Both the position numbers and the translations under genes were made by a program. The notes below the pieces were generated by a model. That model made no database searches and had not been told where the DNA came from. It was given only the letters and a program-made list of their open reading frames with translations. Source: Streptomyces agglomeratus (GTDB lineage Bacteria > Actinomycetota > Actinomycetes > Streptomycetales > Streptomycetaceae). From it: a stretch of DNA of 64,000 bases. Numbering within the stretch: position 1 is the stretch's first letter; every line of letters starts with the position of its first letter. Positions 50,524 to 60,442 of the stretch are shown here, piece after piece. The stretch lies in assembly GCF_001746415.1 (NCBI RefSeq), contig NZ_MEHJ01000001.1, forward strand, positions 6,268,501-6,332,500. The letters run 5' to 3'.

Positions 50524-51573
50524 ATGCGGCTCGGCATCAACCTCGGTTACTGGGGCGCTGGGATGGACGGCGACAATCTCGCCGTCGCCCAGGAAGCGGA
50601 CCGGCTCGGCTACGACGTCTGCTGGGCCGCCGAGGCCTACGGTTCGGACGCCGCCACCGTGCTCTCCTGGGTGGCCGCCCAGACCGAGAGCATCGACGTC
50701 GGCTCCGCGATCTTCCAGATCCCCGCCCGCACCCCCGCCATGACCGCGATGACCGCCGCCACCCTCGACTCCCTCTCCGGCGGCCGCTTCCGCCTGGGCC
50801 TGGGCGTCTCGGGACCCCAGGTCTCCGAGGGTTGGTACGGCGTGAAGTTCGACAAGCCGCTGGCCCGCACCCGCGAGTACGTCGAGATCGTCCGCAAGGC
50901 CATGACCCGCGAGCGATTGTCGTACCAGGGCGAGCACTGGACGCTGCCGCTGCCCGACGGCCCCGGCAAGCCGCTGAAGCTCACCGTCCACCCGCAGCGC
51001 GAGCACATCCCGCTCTACATCGCGGCGATCGGGCCCAAGAACCTGGAGCAGACCGGCGAGATCGCGGACGGCGCGCTGCTCATCTTCCCCTCCGCCGAGC
51101 ACATCGAGGACACCGCGCTCCGCCACATCCGCGCGGGCCGCGAGAAGGCCGGCAAGACCATGGACGGCTTCGACGTGTGTCCCACCCTGCCGCTCGCGGT
51201 GGGCGACGACGTCAGCGCGCTGGCCGACATGTTCCGCCCGTACACCGCCCTGTACGTCGGCGGCATGGGCAGCCGCAAGCAGAACTTCTACAACCAGCTC
51301 GCGCAGCGCATGGGCTACGAGAAGGAAGCCGCCGAGATCCAGGACAAGTACCTGTCCGGCGACAAGCAGGGCGCCGCAGCGGCGGTCCCGCACCAGCTGA
51401 TCGAGCAGACGGCCCTGCTCGGTTCCGTGGAGCGGATCGCCGAGCGGATGCAGGCGTACGCCGCCGCCGGGGTGACGACGCTGACGCTGTCTCCCGCCGG
51501 CTTCACTCTCGACGAGCGGATCACCGCCCTGCGGGCCGGCGCCGACGCCCTGGAGCTCGCCGGTCTGGCGTAG
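50524..51573 (+). CDS. LLM-class F420-dependent oxidoreductase
   Basis: 349-residue luciferase-like TIM barrel. It has MRLGINLGYWGAG, the TATLDSLSGGRFRLGLGVSGPQVSEGWYG core and GEIADGALL of F420-dependent LLM enzymes. F420-linked members carry out hydride transfers in redox or natural-product chemistry; the substrate is unknown. AGGGGAG precedes ATG 50524. The palindrome just upstream suggests repressor control. Confidence 0.9.
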   Translation: MRLGINLGYWGAGMDGDNLAVAQEADRLGYDVCWAAEAYGSDAATVLSWVAAQTESIDVGSAIFQIPARTPAMTAMTAATLDSLSGGRFRLGLGVSGPQVSEGWYGVKFDKPLARTREYVEIVRKAMTRERLSYQGEHWTLPLPDGPGKPLKLTVHPQREHIPLYIAAIGPKNLEQTGEIADGALLIFPSAEHIEDTALRHIRAGREKAGKTMDGFDVCPTLPLAVGDDVSALADMFRPYTALYVGGMGSRKQNFYNQLAQRMGYEKEAAEIQDKYLSGDKQGAAAAVPHQLIEQTALLGSVERIAERMQAYAAAGVTTLTLSPAGFTLDERITALRAGADALELAGLA

Positions 51574-51822
51574 CCGCGCGGGACGGGTAAGGAAGGCGCT
51601 AACGGAAGGAAGTCTGCGGCCGTGGTGGGGGCTCGGGGGTCTTCCCCGCCACGGCCGTCATGCACAACAACGCCTCACGGCGCCGAGGGGTTACGCACCC
51701 CTCCCACCCCCGTGTTCATCCGTCCGGCCGAGTTGACCGCCGCTCCTGTTGCCTGCTGTCCCGTACCGCTCTTGACTTGTTCTTTGCGGACGTCCGCCCG
51801 GAGGCAACGGAGGTATCAGGCG

Positions 51823-52611
51823 ATGCTGTCGGCCCGAACGATCTTCCAGGAAATTCTCGACAACGACGATTCCTTCCAGCTCTTCTGCTCCATAGCCGCC
51901 AGTGGCGAGAGTCAGGGCGGGTGGGAGAACGCCCGGATCGCGGCTCTGGTGCCCGAGAGCCTGAGATACCTCGCGCCGAAGATCACCCGGCACGGCGCTG
52001 ACGAGGACAAGCACGGCCGGCTCTTCGAGGCCCTGCTCAAGAAGCGGCAGCTCGAACCGGTCCCGGTCCCGCCCGACACCGACTACACGATGCGGCTCGA
52101 ACAGCGCGGCATCGGCCTCGCCCACGACAAGCTCCGCCGCGACGAGCCGCTGACCGAGGAGGACATCCTCGTCTACCTCTCGCACAGCCGGGTGACCGAA
52201 CAGCGGGCCGCAGACCAGATGGACATGCTGGTCAAGTACTTCGGCGACCATCCCGAGGCGGGCAGGCCGATCAGGATGATCTGCCACGACGAGGAGAACC
52301 ACCTCTCGTACTGCCACGAGGAGCTCCTGCGGCTGGCCCGCGCCGGCCACGGCCGTACGATCCAGCGCGTCCTGCGGGAGTGCGCCATGGCGGAAAGCCG
52401 CGTCTACCGGGACGTGAGCCTCGCCGTGATGGCCCACATGGGCCGCATCCTCAAGTGGCCCAAGGTCAAGTCCGCCGTACTCGCCGCGGGCATCCGGGCC
52501 ATGTACGCGTACGAGCGCCTCGGCGGCTGGCGGCGCACGGTGAGCCTCACGATGCCGGAGCGGCGGGACGCGCTGGGCGGGGCCGCGACATCCGCCGCCG
52601 GAGTCGTCTGA
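51823..52611 (+). CDS. Ferritin-like domain protein
   Basis: 262 residues forming a four-helix ferritin-like bundle. Candidate metal ligands are in ESQGGWEN, HGADEDKHGRLFEALL, HSRVTEQRAADQMDML and CHDEENHLSYCHEEL, giving two Glu/His-rich helix pairs. No ferroxidase or specific enzymatic activity can be assigned. ATG 51823 follows ACGGAGG. The frame is open further upstream, but the composition there is not protein-like. The 249-nt upstream gap holds two TTGAC boxes (51733, 51772) and nothing else I can support. Confidence 0.82.
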   Translation: MLSARTIFQEILDNDDSFQLFCSIAASGESQGGWENARIAALVPESLRYLAPKITRHGADEDKHGRLFEALLKKRQLEPVPVPPDTDYTMRLEQRGIGLAHDKLRRDEPLTEEDILVYLSHSRVTEQRAADQMDMLVKYFGDHPEAGRPIRMICHDEENHLSYCHEELLRLARAGHGRTIQRVLRECAMAESRVYRDVSLAVMAHMGRILKWPKVKSAVLAAGIRAMYAYERLGGWRRTVSLTMPERRDALGGAATSAAGVV

Positions 52612-52720
52612 GCGGCGCCGCGGCTGCGCCCGCCGCGGCAGCCCCGTCGGCGCGGCTGCCGCGACCGCCCCGCGGCGTTCCGGCGGGCGCGGTGGTGCCC
52701 GCCGTGCCCGGCTCCGCCCG

Positions 52721-53704
52721 TCAGAGCCAGCCGCGGCGCTTGAACAGCCGGAACAGGCCGATCTCGCACAGCACCATCACCAGGACCACGGTGGGATAGG
52801 ACCACATCCACCTCAGCTCGGGCAGGTGCTCGAAGTTCATGCCGTAGACACCGGCGACCATCGTCGGGACGGCGGCCATCGCGGCCCATGCCGAGATCTT
52901 CCGCATGTCGTCGTTCTGCCGCACACTCATCTGCGCCAGATGCGCCGACAGGATGTCCGACAGCAGCCGGTCCAGTCCGTCCACCTGCTCGTTCGCGCGG
53001 GTCAGGTGGTCGCTGACGTCCCGGAAGAAGGGCTGCGCGTGCTCGTCGACGAACGGCAGACCGGGACTCGACAGCCGCAGCATCGGCTGGGCGAGCGGCC
53101 CCGTCGCGCGGCGGAACTCCAGTACCTGCCGCTTGAAGGTGTAGATCCGCGCGGCGGTGTTCGTCGAGTCGCGGCCGACGGGGGCGAAGACCTCAGCCTC
53201 CAGCTCCTCCAGGTCGGTCTGGAGCTCCGCGCCGACCTCTATGTAGTGGTCGACGACCGCGTCGCTGACGGCGTACAGGACGGAGGTCGGACCGTGCCGG
53301 AGCACCTGCGGCTCGGCCTCCAGACGGTCGCGCACGGCCGCCAGCGGGGCGCCCTCGCCGTGCCGCACCGTCACCACGAACGAGTCGCCCACGAAGACCA
53401 TCAGCTCGCCCGTCGTCACGGTGTCGCTCTCCGGTTCGTACATCACCGGCTTCAGCACCGCGAACAGCGAGTCGTCGTACACCTCCAGCTTGGGCCGCTG
53501 ATGGGCGCGCAGGGCGTCCTCGACGGCCAGCGGGTGCAGCCCGAACTCGGTGGTCACGAGGTCGAACTCCTTCTCGGTCGGCTCGTGCAGCCCGATCCAC
53601 AGGAAGGCGTCACCGGCCGCCCGCGCCTCGGAGAGCGCGTCGGAGAAGTCGGAAGGGCCCTGCGTGCGGCACCCTTCCCGGTAAATGGCACAGTCGACGA
53701 TCAC
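52721..53704 (-). CDS. corA: CorA-type magnesium/cobalt transporter
   Basis: 327 residues. A long cytoplasmic N-domain is followed by two C-terminal transmembrane helices, the first preceded by the selectivity motif GMN in VYGMNFEHLPELRW. This is the CorA pentameric Mg2+ channel family. GTG 53704 is chosen because GGGGGAGG sits 9 nt upstream; the same Shine-Dalgarno directly abuts an ATG at 53713, too close to use. It is divergent from the phosphatase gene across 68 nt. Confidence 0.92.
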   Translation of the reverse strand: MIVDCAIYREGCRTQGPSDFSDALSEARAAGDAFLWIGLHEPTEKEFDLVTTEFGLHPLAVEDALRAHQRPKLEVYDDSLFAVLKPVMYEPESDTVTTGELMVFVGDSFVVTVRHGEGAPLAAVRDRLEAEPQVLRHGPTSVLYAVSDAVVDHYIEVGAELQTDLEELEAEVFAPVGRDSTNTAARIYTFKRQVLEFRRATGPLAQPMLRLSSPGLPFVDEHAQPFFRDVSDHLTRANEQVDGLDRLLSDILSAHLAQMSVRQNDDMRKISAWAAMAAVPTMVAGVYGMNFEHLPELRWMWSYPTVVLVMVLCEIGLFRLFKRRGWL

Positions 53705-53772
53705 GGCGCGCATCCTCCCCCGGTAAGGGCCCCGGCACACCCCGGAGCCGGCTTCGGCCTAGGCTGGCGGCC

Positions 53773-54459
53773 ATGGCCACGCTGATCCTCGTACGGCACG
53801 GACGTTCCACCGCCAACACCGCCGGGCTGCTCGCCGGCTGGACGCCGGGCGTCACGCTCGACGAGCGCGGCGCCGCCCAGGCGGCCGCGCTGCCCGGCAG
53901 GCTGGCCGGGGTGCCGCTCGCCGCCGCGGTCACCAGCCCGCTCGAACGCTGCCGGCAGACCCTCCAGCCGCTGCTCGACGCGCGGCCCGGTCTCGCGCTG
54001 CACACCGACGAGCGGATCGGGGAGTGCCACTACGGAGACTGGTCGGGCCGCAAGCTCGCCGAACTCTCCGACGAGCCGCTCATGGCCGCCGTGCAGCAGC
54101 ACCCCTCCTCCGTGACCTTCCCCGGCGGCGAGTCGATGCGCGCCATGCAGGCCCGCTCGGTCGACGCCGTACGGGACTGGAACGCGCGGATCGAGGCCGA
54201 GCACGGCGAGGACGCCGTCTATCTCATGTGCTCTCACGGCGACATCATCAAGTCCGTCGTCGCGGACGCACTCGGGCTTCATCTTGACCTCTTCCAGCGG
54301 ATTCACGTGGACCCGTGTTCCCTTACGGCCATCCGGTACACCGGGCTGCGCCCCTTTCTCGTACGCCTCGGCGACACGGGCGACCTCTCCTCCCTGGCGC
54401 CGCGTGAGAGCGCCGGTGACGGGGACGCGGCCGTAGGGGGCGGTGCGGGCGCACCGTGA
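53773..54459 (+). CDS. Histidine phosphatase (MSMEG_4193 family)
   Basis: 228 residues of the phosphoglycerate mutase-like superfamily. The phospho-acceptor motif is LVRHGRST with catalytic His, and the second catalytic His lies in CSHGDIIKSVV. The family is conserved next to DUF3090, the SCO1664-type gene and mshC in actinomycetes. The C-terminal Ala/Gly/Asp tail is disordered. The substrate is unknown. The operon with DUF3090 begins 73 nt downstream. Confidence 0.9.
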   Translation: MATLILVRHGRSTANTAGLLAGWTPGVTLDERGAAQAAALPGRLAGVPLAAAVTSPLERCRQTLQPLLDARPGLALHTDERIGECHYGDWSGRKLAELSDEPLMAAVQQHPSSVTFPGGESMRAMQARSVDAVRDWNARIEAEHGEDAVYLMCSHGDIIKSVVADALGLHLDLFQRIHVDPCSLTAIRYTGLRPFLVRLGDTGDLSSLAPRESAGDGDAAVGGGAGAP

Positions 54460-54532
54460 TCGCTCCGCGCAGTAGGGTGGACGCGCCCCAGGACCGCGCG
54501 TACAGACGATTCGAATTCAAGGGAGACAGGAC

Positions 54533-55123
54533 GTGTCCCGTCAGGTATTCCTCTACGATCCGCCGGACCGCTTCGTCGCCGGTACGGTCGGGCTGCCTGG
54601 ACGTCGTACGTTCTTCCTTCAGGCATCCGCGGCCGGCCGTGTCACCAGCGTCGCCCTGGAGAAGACCCAGGTCGCGGCGCTCGCCGAGCGGATCGACGAG
54701 CTGCTGGACGAAGTAGTGCGCCGCACCGGGGGCAACGCCCCCGTGCCGGCCGTGGCCCCCGCCGACGTCACCGACAGCGCGCCGCTGGACGCCCCCGTCG
54801 AGGAGGAGTTCCGCGTCGGCACGATGGCGCTCGCCTGGGACGGTGAGGAACAGCGCATGATCGTCGAGGCACAGGCCCTCGTCGAGCTGGACGTGGAGAC
54901 CGAGGAGGATCTCGCGGAGGCCGAGGAACGGCTGCTCCAGGACGAGGAGAACGGCCCTCCGATGCTGCGGGTCCGGCTCAGCGGCGCGCAGGCCAGGGCC
55001 TTCGCCAAGCGGGCCCTCGAAGTCGTCAACGCCGGCCGGCCGCCGTGCCCGCTGTGCAGCCTGCCTCTCGACCCGGAGGGACACGTATGCCCGCGTCAGA
55101 ACGGATACCGCCGCGGAGCGTGA
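54533..55123 (+). CDS. DUF3090 family protein
   Basis: 196 residues of the actinobacterial DUF3090 family: SRQVFLYDPPDRFVAGTVGLPGRRTFFLQA start, an acidic middle (VELDVETEEDLAEAEERLL), and a C-terminal zinc ribbon [20 protein letters not shown]. Function unknown, but the gene neighbourhood is conserved with mshC. GTG 54533 follows GGGAGA. It overlaps the next gene by 37 nt. Confidence 0.9.
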   Translation: MSRQVFLYDPPDRFVAGTVGLPGRRTFFLQASAAGRVTSVALEKTQVAALAERIDELLDEVVRRTGGNAPVPAVAPADVTDSAPLDAPVEEEFRVGTMALAWDGEEQRMIVEAQALVELDVETEEDLAEAEERLLQDEENGPPMLRVRLSGAQARAFAKRALEVVNAGRPPCPLCSLPLDPEGHVCPRQNGYRRGA

Positions 55124-55929
55124 CTCCGGCGGACACCGAGCTCCTCACCGTTCTGGCGAAGGGGCACCTCACGGCGCGCGGACGCGTGGGGGAGGCGTCC
55201 AACGCGGTGCTCTACTGCGGGATCGAGTACGACGGAGTGTCGGCGTCCTGCGTGTACAAGCCGGTGGCCGGTGAGCGGCCGCTGTGGGACTTCCCGGACG
55301 GCACGCTCGCGCAGCGCGAGGTGGCGGCGTACGAGATCTCCCGGGCGACCGGGTGGGGGCTCGTACCGCCGACCGTGCTGCGGGACGGGCCGTACGGCGA
55401 GGGCATGTGCCAGCTGTGGATCGAGGCGGCCGACCCGGGGCCCGACGGAGGGCTGCTGGCCCTCGTCGAGGACGAGGAGCCCGCCGAGGGCTGGAAGGCG
55501 ATCGCCTTCGCCGAGGTGGGGGAGGGGCGTACGGCGCTGCTGGTGCACGCCGACGACCCGCGCCTGCGCCGGCTGGCGGTCCTGGACGCGGTCATCAACA
55601 ACGCCGACCGCAAGGGCGGGCATCTGCTGCCGACGGCGGACGGCAAGCTGTACGGGATCGACCACGGCGTCACGTTCAACACGCAGGACAAGCTCCGCAC
55701 GCTGCTGTGGGGCTGGGCGGGGGAGCCGCTGACGGCCGAGGCCGCCGAGATGCTGGCCGGGCTGGCGCGGGAGCTGGCGCCGGAGCGCCCGCTCGCCACC
55801 CGCATGGCCGAACTGATCACCCCGGCGGAACTGGACGCGCTGCGGGGACGGGTGGCGACGCTGCGGACCACCGCACGTCACCCGGCGCCGAGCGGCGAGT
55901 GGCCGGCCATTCCCTGGCCGCCGGTGTAG
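55087..55929 (+). CDS. SCO1664-family protein (PI3/PI4-kinase-like fold)
   Basis: 280 residues with a kinase-like core: [48 protein letters not shown] near the N-terminus (ATP-site Lys in VYKP), and [12 protein letters not shown] plus GIDHGVTFN as catalytic and metal-binding segments. This matches the SCO1664 family, distant relatives of phosphatidylinositol kinases. No substrate is established. ATG 55087 has GGAGGG just upstream, inside the DUF3090 gene, so the pair is coupled. Confidence 0.87.
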   Translation: MPASERIPPRSVTPADTELLTVLAKGHLTARGRVGEASNAVLYCGIEYDGVSASCVYKPVAGERPLWDFPDGTLAQREVAAYEISRATGWGLVPPTVLRDGPYGEGMCQLWIEAADPGPDGGLLALVEDEEPAEGWKAIAFAEVGEGRTALLVHADDPRLRRLAVLDAVINNADRKGGHLLPTADGKLYGIDHGVTFNTQDKLRTLLWGWAGEPLTAEAAEMLAGLARELAPERPLATRMAELITPAELDALRGRVATLRTTARHPAPSGEWPAIPWPPV

Positions 55930-55987
55930 CCGGATCGCCGCCGCTGGCGATCCCCTTCGCGCAACAGTGGCTCGCCGGACACGTTTC

Positions 55988-56007
55988 CGTATCCGGTTCG
56001 TATCCGG
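55988..56007 (+). repeat. CGTATCCGG direct repeats in the mshC leader
   Basis: CGTATCCGG at 55988-55996 and 55999-56007, an 11-nt period, followed by a degenerate CGTCCGG. They lie in the 104-nt gap before mshC, about one helical turn apart. Possible activator site, no regulator identified. Confidence 0.45.
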
Positions 56008-56033
56008 AACGTGCGTCCGGTTACGCTCAAGGC

Positions 56034-57263
56034 ATGCATGCCTGGCCCGCTTCTGAGGTCCCCGCCCTGCCCGGCAAGGGCCGCGACCTCCAGATCCACG
56101 ACACCGCGACCGGTCGGTTGATCACCCTCGACCCCGGTCCCGTCGCCCGTATCTACGTCTGCGGAATCACGCCGTACGACGCGACCCACATCGGTCACGC
56201 GGCGACCTACAACGCGTTCGACCTCGTGCAGCGCGTGTGGCTCGACACCAAGCGGCAGGTTCACTACGTCCAGAACGTCACGGACGTGGACGATCCGCTG
56301 CTCGAGCGGGCGAACCGCGACGGACACGACTGGACCGAACTCGCGGAGCGCGAAACCGCGCTCTTCCGCGAGGACATGACCGCCCTGCGGATGCTTCCGC
56401 CGCAGCACTACATCGGGGCCGTCGAAGCGATACCCGGCATCGTGCCGCTCATCGAGCGGCTGCGGGACGCGGGCGCGGCGTACGACCTCGAAGGGGACGT
56501 GTACTTCTCCGTCGAGGCCGACCCGCACTTCGGCGAGGTCTCCGGGCTCGACGCCGACGCGATGCGGCTGCTGTCCGCCGAGCGCGGCGGCGACCCCGAG
56601 CGCCCCGGCAAGAAGAACCCGCTCGACCCGATGCTCTGGATGGCCGCCCGTGAGGGCGAGCCGAGCTGGGACGGCGCCTCGCTGGGCCGCGGCAGGCCCG
56701 GCTGGCACATCGAGTGCGTCGCGATCGCCCTGGACCACCTGGGGATGGGCTTCGACGTGCAGGGCGGCGGATCCGACCTCGCCTTCCCGCACCACGAGAT
56801 GGGCGCCTCCCACGCCCAGGCGCTGACCGGTGAGTACCCGTTCGCCAAGACATACGTGCACGCCGGAATGGTCGCTCTGGACGGCGAGAAGATGTCGAAG
56901 TCCAAAGGCAACCTGGTCTTCGTGTCGAAGCTGCGCCGCGACGGCGTGGACCCGGCGGCCATCCGCCTCACGCTGCTCGCGCACCACTACCGGGCCGACT
57001 GGGAGTGGACGGACCAGGTGCTCGAAGACGCCCTGGAGCGGCTCGGGCGCTGGCGCGCGGCCGTGTCCCGTCCCGACGGGCCGTCCGCCGACGCCCTGGT
57101 CGAGGAGATCCGCGAGGCGCTCTCCAACGACCTCGACACGCCGGCCGCCATCGCCGCCGTGGACCGCTGGGCCGCCCGTCAGGCGTCCGAGGGCGGTACG
57201 GACGAAGGCGCGCCCGGTGTCGTCTCGCGTGCGGTCGACGCGCTGCTCGGCGTGGCCCTGTAA
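56034..57263 (+). CDS. mshC: L-cysteine:GlcN-Ins ligase MshC (mycothiol biosynthesis)
   Basis: 409 residues. MshC joins cysteine to GlcN-inositol using ATP in the penultimate mycothiol step. The cysteinyl-tRNA synthetase-like fold is clear: [16 protein letters not shown] (Zn-site Cys43, HIGH at 52-55), [18 protein letters not shown], and KMSKS (about 286-290). The absence of an anticodon-binding domain and the length of about 410 separate MshC from CysS. ATG 56034 gives the family N-terminus [14 protein letters not shown]. It provides mycothiol needed by the mscR-MBL genes in this window. Confidence 0.95.
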   Translation: MHAWPASEVPALPGKGRDLQIHDTATGRLITLDPGPVARIYVCGITPYDATHIGHAATYNAFDLVQRVWLDTKRQVHYVQNVTDVDDPLLERANRDGHDWTELAERETALFREDMTALRMLPPQHYIGAVEAIPGIVPLIERLRDAGAAYDLEGDVYFSVEADPHFGEVSGLDADAMRLLSAERGGDPERPGKKNPLDPMLWMAAREGEPSWDGASLGRGRPGWHIECVAIALDHLGMGFDVQGGGSDLAFPHHEMGASHAQALTGEYPFAKTYVHAGMVALDGEKMSKSKGNLVFVSKLRRDGVDPAAIRLTLLAHHYRADWEWTDQVLEDALERLGRWRAAVSRPDGPSADALVEEIREALSNDLDTPAAIAAVDRWAARQASEGGTDEGAPGVVSRAVDALLGVAL

Positions 57264-57290
57264 CCGCCGCTCGTCGCCGCTTCCCGTTTC

Positions 57291-57334
57291 CGCCGCCCCC
57301 GGTCCTCTCCGTGACGAGAGGGCCGGGGGCGGCG
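57291..57334. terminator. Terminator after mshC
   Basis: Long stem (CGCCGCCCCCGG and CCTCTC pairing with GAGAGG and CCGGGGGCGGCG, with one wobble) and a 6-nt loop, 28 nt after the stop. It marks the left side of the apparent insertion. Confidence 0.8.
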
Positions 57335-57443
57335 GCTGTTCCGGCACAGGGGTGTTGTTTGCGGCATTTGTCCCCGTCGGCGCGTTGAATGGGAGGCCGG
57401 GCGCCGGATCGCGCGGATCTGGCCGGGTCGAGGAAGCGGTCGC

Positions 57444-58049
57444 GTGAAAGCACTGGGCATCGAGGGGAGCTGGCTCCACGAGCCGCAGATCTTCACGGAC
57501 AGCCGGGGATCGTTCCGCGAATGGTTCGCCGACGACCGGTTCCGCGGGGCCAGCGGGCACGGGCTGCGTCTCGCGCAGGCCAACTGCTCCGTGTCGGCGC
57601 GCGGGACCGTCCGCGGAATCCACTTCGCCGAGGTCCCGCCCGGCCAGGCCAAATACGTCACCTGTGTCAGGGGCGCAGTCCTGGACGCCGTGGTGGACAT
57701 CCGTACCGGCTCACCCACGTTCGGCCGATCGGAGACCGTACGGCTCGACGAGGGCGACGGCCGCTGCGTCTATCTCTCGGAGGGCCTCGGACACGCCTTC
57801 ATGGCACTGGCCGACAAGGCGACGGTGGTCTACCTCTGCTCCGAGGGATACGCGCCGCAGCGCGAGCACGGCATCAACCCCCTCGATCCCGCGCTGGACA
57901 TCGCGTGGCCCGCGGACGTGACCCCGCTGCTCTCGCCCAAGGACGAGGCGGCGCCCACCCTCGCGGAGGCGGAACGGCAGGGGCTGCTGCCGTCGTACGA
58001 GAGCTGTGCGGCCTACCGGCGCGGCCTGCGCGAGGGCGACACGCACTAG
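57444..58049 (+). CDS. rmlC: dTDP-4-dehydrorhamnose 3,5-epimerase
   Basis: 201-residue RmlC cupin. The catalytic segment is RGIHFAEVPPGQAKYVTC (His and Lys), with LGHAFMALADKATVVYLCSEGYAPQREHGINPLDP and the C-terminal family end. It makes dTDP-4-keto-L-rhamnose-type sugars for glycosylation. It appears intact. No intact rmlA, rmlB or rmlD is next to it; its neighbour is an RmlB-containing hybrid on the other strand. GTG 57444 follows GAGGAAG. Confidence 0.92.
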   Translation: MKALGIEGSWLHEPQIFTDSRGSFREWFADDRFRGASGHGLRLAQANCSVSARGTVRGIHFAEVPPGQAKYVTCVRGAVLDAVVDIRTGSPTFGRSETVRLDEGDGRCVYLSEGLGHAFMALADKATVVYLCSEGYAPQREHGINPLDPALDIAWPADVTPLLSPKDEAAPTLAEAERQGLLPSYESCAAYRRGLREGDTH

Positions 58050-58058
58050 CGGCCCGGC

Positions 58059-58830
58059 TCAGCGGGCGGCGGCGTGTGCCTTCAGCGGCTCCCACCAGGA
58101 GCGGTGCCCCTCGTACCAGGCGACGGTCTCGGCGAGGCCGGTGGCGAAGTCCTTGCGGGGTTCGTGACGCAGCTCCGTGCGGATCTTCGTGCAGTCCAGC
58201 GAGTAGCGGCGGTCGTGGCCCTTGCGGTCCCCGACGTGCCTGACCATGTCCCAGCCGGCGCCGCAGGCGCGCAGCAGCAGTCCGGTCAGCTCCTTGTTCG
58301 ACAACTCCGTGCCGCCGCCGATGTTGTAGACCTCGCCGGGCCGCCCGGCGGTACGGACCCGCTCGATACCCCGCACGTGGTCGTCGATGTGCAGCCAGTC
58401 GCGGACGTTGAGCCCGTCGCCGTACAGCGGGACCTTCTCGCCGTCGAGGAGGTTCGTGATGAACAGCGGGACGAGTTTCTCGGGGTACTGGTGGTGGCCG
58501 AAGTTGTTGGACGCCCGCGTCACCCGTACGTCGAGTCCGTGGGTGCGGTGGCAGGCGAGCGCCTGGTCGAGCAGGTACAGCCGGCTCGGCTCGAAGCCGC
58601 GTACCTGCCGGCACAGTTCACTGCCGATAGATCCGCCGGCGCCGGTGACCAGGACGCGCTTGCCCGCGATGACAGAACGCGCCTCGGGGCTGACCACGTG
58701 CATCTCGGAGCGGCCGATCAGGCGGTGCACGTCCAGCGCCCGCATGTCGCTGCCCACCACATCGCGGCGCATGGCCGCGATGAAGGAGGGCAGGTCGCGG
58801 ACGCCGGCGCCCGCCGCTTCGGCAGCGTGG
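58059..58830 (-). pseudogene. CapD-RmlB hybrid remnant
   Basis: Continuation of the frameshifted gene upstream. It starts with CapD/FlaA1-type sequence (GAGVRDLPSFIAAMRRDVVGSDMRALD...VLVTGAGGSIGSELCRQVRGFEPSRLYLLDQ). At about 58560-58570 it joins the C-terminal half of dTDP-glucose 4,6-dehydratase (HRTHGLDVRVTRASNNFGHHQYPEKLVPLFI...DWLHIDDHVRGIE). The NAD-binding loop comes from one enzyme and the substrate domain from another, and the catalytic YxxxK is lost. A functional enzyme is unlikely. An in-frame ATG at 58772 could start a short product. Confidence 0.8.
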
Positions 58831-60365
58831 TGACCAGGCGGAACCGCTCCGCGCTCAGTCCGGGGATGGCCACCACGACCACCTCGATGCCGTGCGCGAG
58901 CGTGAGCCGCCCGATGTCGTCGAGCGTGCCCAGTACGGGCACCCCGTCCGCCCCGCGCTTGCCGGGGTCGTCGTCCACGAAACCCACCGGCAGCAGTCCG
59001 AAGCCCGGTGCGCCGCGCAGATCCCTGGCCAGCGCCCGGCCGGCCTCGCCCGCACCGGCCACGAGAGTGCGCAGGCCGCCGGTGCGGTCGGACCGCGGGG
59101 CGCCGTGCCGCGCCGCCGCCGGACGGGCGGCCGGGACGCGACGCGGCGCGGGCGCCAGCCGGGCGATCTCGGCGCAGACGCGGTCCACCGCCCGCTCCGG
59201 CAGGGCCGGGTACATGGGCAGCGACAGCAGCTGGGGGAAGAGAGACTCGGCCCCGAGCAGCCCCTCGGGCGGGATGATCGCGTGCCGGCGGAAGTACGGC
59301 ATGTGGTGCAGGGGGATGAATTGCACGGAGGTGCCGATGCCGCGCTCCGCCAGCCGTCCGATCAGCTCGTCGCGGCCGGTCCCGAACCCGCTCAGGACCC
59401 GGACCACGTACAGATGCCAGGCATGGCGGCCCGCAGGGGGGCCGGCGGGGAGCACGAGTCCCGGAACCTGCCGCAGTCCGTCCTCGTAACGGCGGGCCAC
59501 GGCCTCGCGGCGGCGCTGCCAGCCGTCGAGGTGGCGCAGTTGCGCGCGGCCTATCGCGGCCTGGACATCAGTCATGTTGGCCTTCAGCCCGGCCTCTTCG
59601 ACGGTGTACGCCCAGTCGCCGCCCGGTGCGTTGCGGCGCCAGGCGTCCGCCGACATCCCGTGCAGCCGCGCGCGGTGGATCCACGCGGCGGTCTGCTCGT
59701 TGTCCGTGGTCACCATGCCGCCCTCGCCCACGGGCAGGTTCTTGGTCGCGTAGAAGCTGAAGCACGCGGCGCCCGAGAGCGCGCCGACCGGCCGCCCGCC
59801 CACGAAGGTCCCCAGTGCGTGGGCGGCGTCCTCCACGACGAGGCCGGGCCCCAGTCCCGCCGCCTCGGCGAGCTCCTCCACCGGCGCGGGCGCCCCGGCG
59901 AAGTGCAGGACGACCATGGCGGACGGCCTGCCGCAGGTACGGACGGCGGTCGCCACCGTGCGCGGGGACGCCAGGCCGGTGTGCGGCTCGACATCAACCA
60001 GCACCGGACGCAGCCCGGCGTGCACGATCGCCTCGGCCGCCCCGCAGAACGTCATGGCCGGTACGAGGACCCGGCTGCGCGGCGGCAGCCGCAGCGCGCG
60101 CAGCGCCAGCTCGATCGCGGCGGGTGCAGGAACTCACCGCGACCGCGTGCCGCGCCCCCACGTACGCCGCGAACTCCTCCTCGAACCGCTGGGTCTCACG
60201 GCCGGTGGTCAGCCACCCCGAAGCGAGGACCCGCTGCGCCGCGCGGCGGGCTTCCCCGCTGATGGTGGCGGCGGCGAACGGCACTTGCTGCCGGCCGTCG
60301 TCGGCGGACGTACGGCCCGCAGGGGAGCCGCCGCGAGGCGGGATGTGGAGACGATGGACGGTCAT
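58718..60365 (-). pseudogene. DegT/DnrJ-type aminotransferase fused to CapD N-terminal domain, two frameshifts
   Basis: N-terminal part from ATG 60365 has RRAAQRVLASGWLTTGRETQRFEEEFAAYVGARHAVAVSSCT. The frame then breaks at a CCC run (60122-60124); in the next frame TAAIELALRALRLPPRS continues and leads into MTFCGAAEAIVHAGLRPVLVDVEP. The PLP Lys is in CFSFYATKNLPVGEGGMV. The aminotransferase runs into an Arg/Ala/Pro linker, then the CapD sugar-epimerase N-domain ([28 protein letters not shown]). A second frameshift near 58820 leads into the CapD-RmlB hybrid. Sequencing error could explain the frameshifts but not the hybrid joint. GAGGT precedes the start. Confidence 0.8.
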
Positions 60366-60428
60366 CGCGTGACCTCGATCCGATGTGCACCCTGCCGACA
60401 GACAGCTTTACGTCCTACGTTTACGACG

Positions 60429-60442
60429 TATATGTCCATATA
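60429..60442. promoter_or_regulatory. AT-rich inverted repeat TATATG-TC-CATATA
   Basis: 6-2-6 inverted repeat within an AT-rich patch, 64 nt upstream of the aminotransferase start, preceded by TACGTCCTACG and TTTACGACGTA. Unusual base composition for the window. It may be a promoter or a binding site for a silencer such as Lsr2. Otherwise the 235-nt gap before the PAC2 stop shows nothing more. Confidence 0.4.

Noticed and set aside
58059..60365. Biosynthetic gene cluster for a deoxysugar
   Set aside because: Only rmlC is intact, and the rest is frameshifted or fused. No glycosyltransferase or scaffold genes are nearby.
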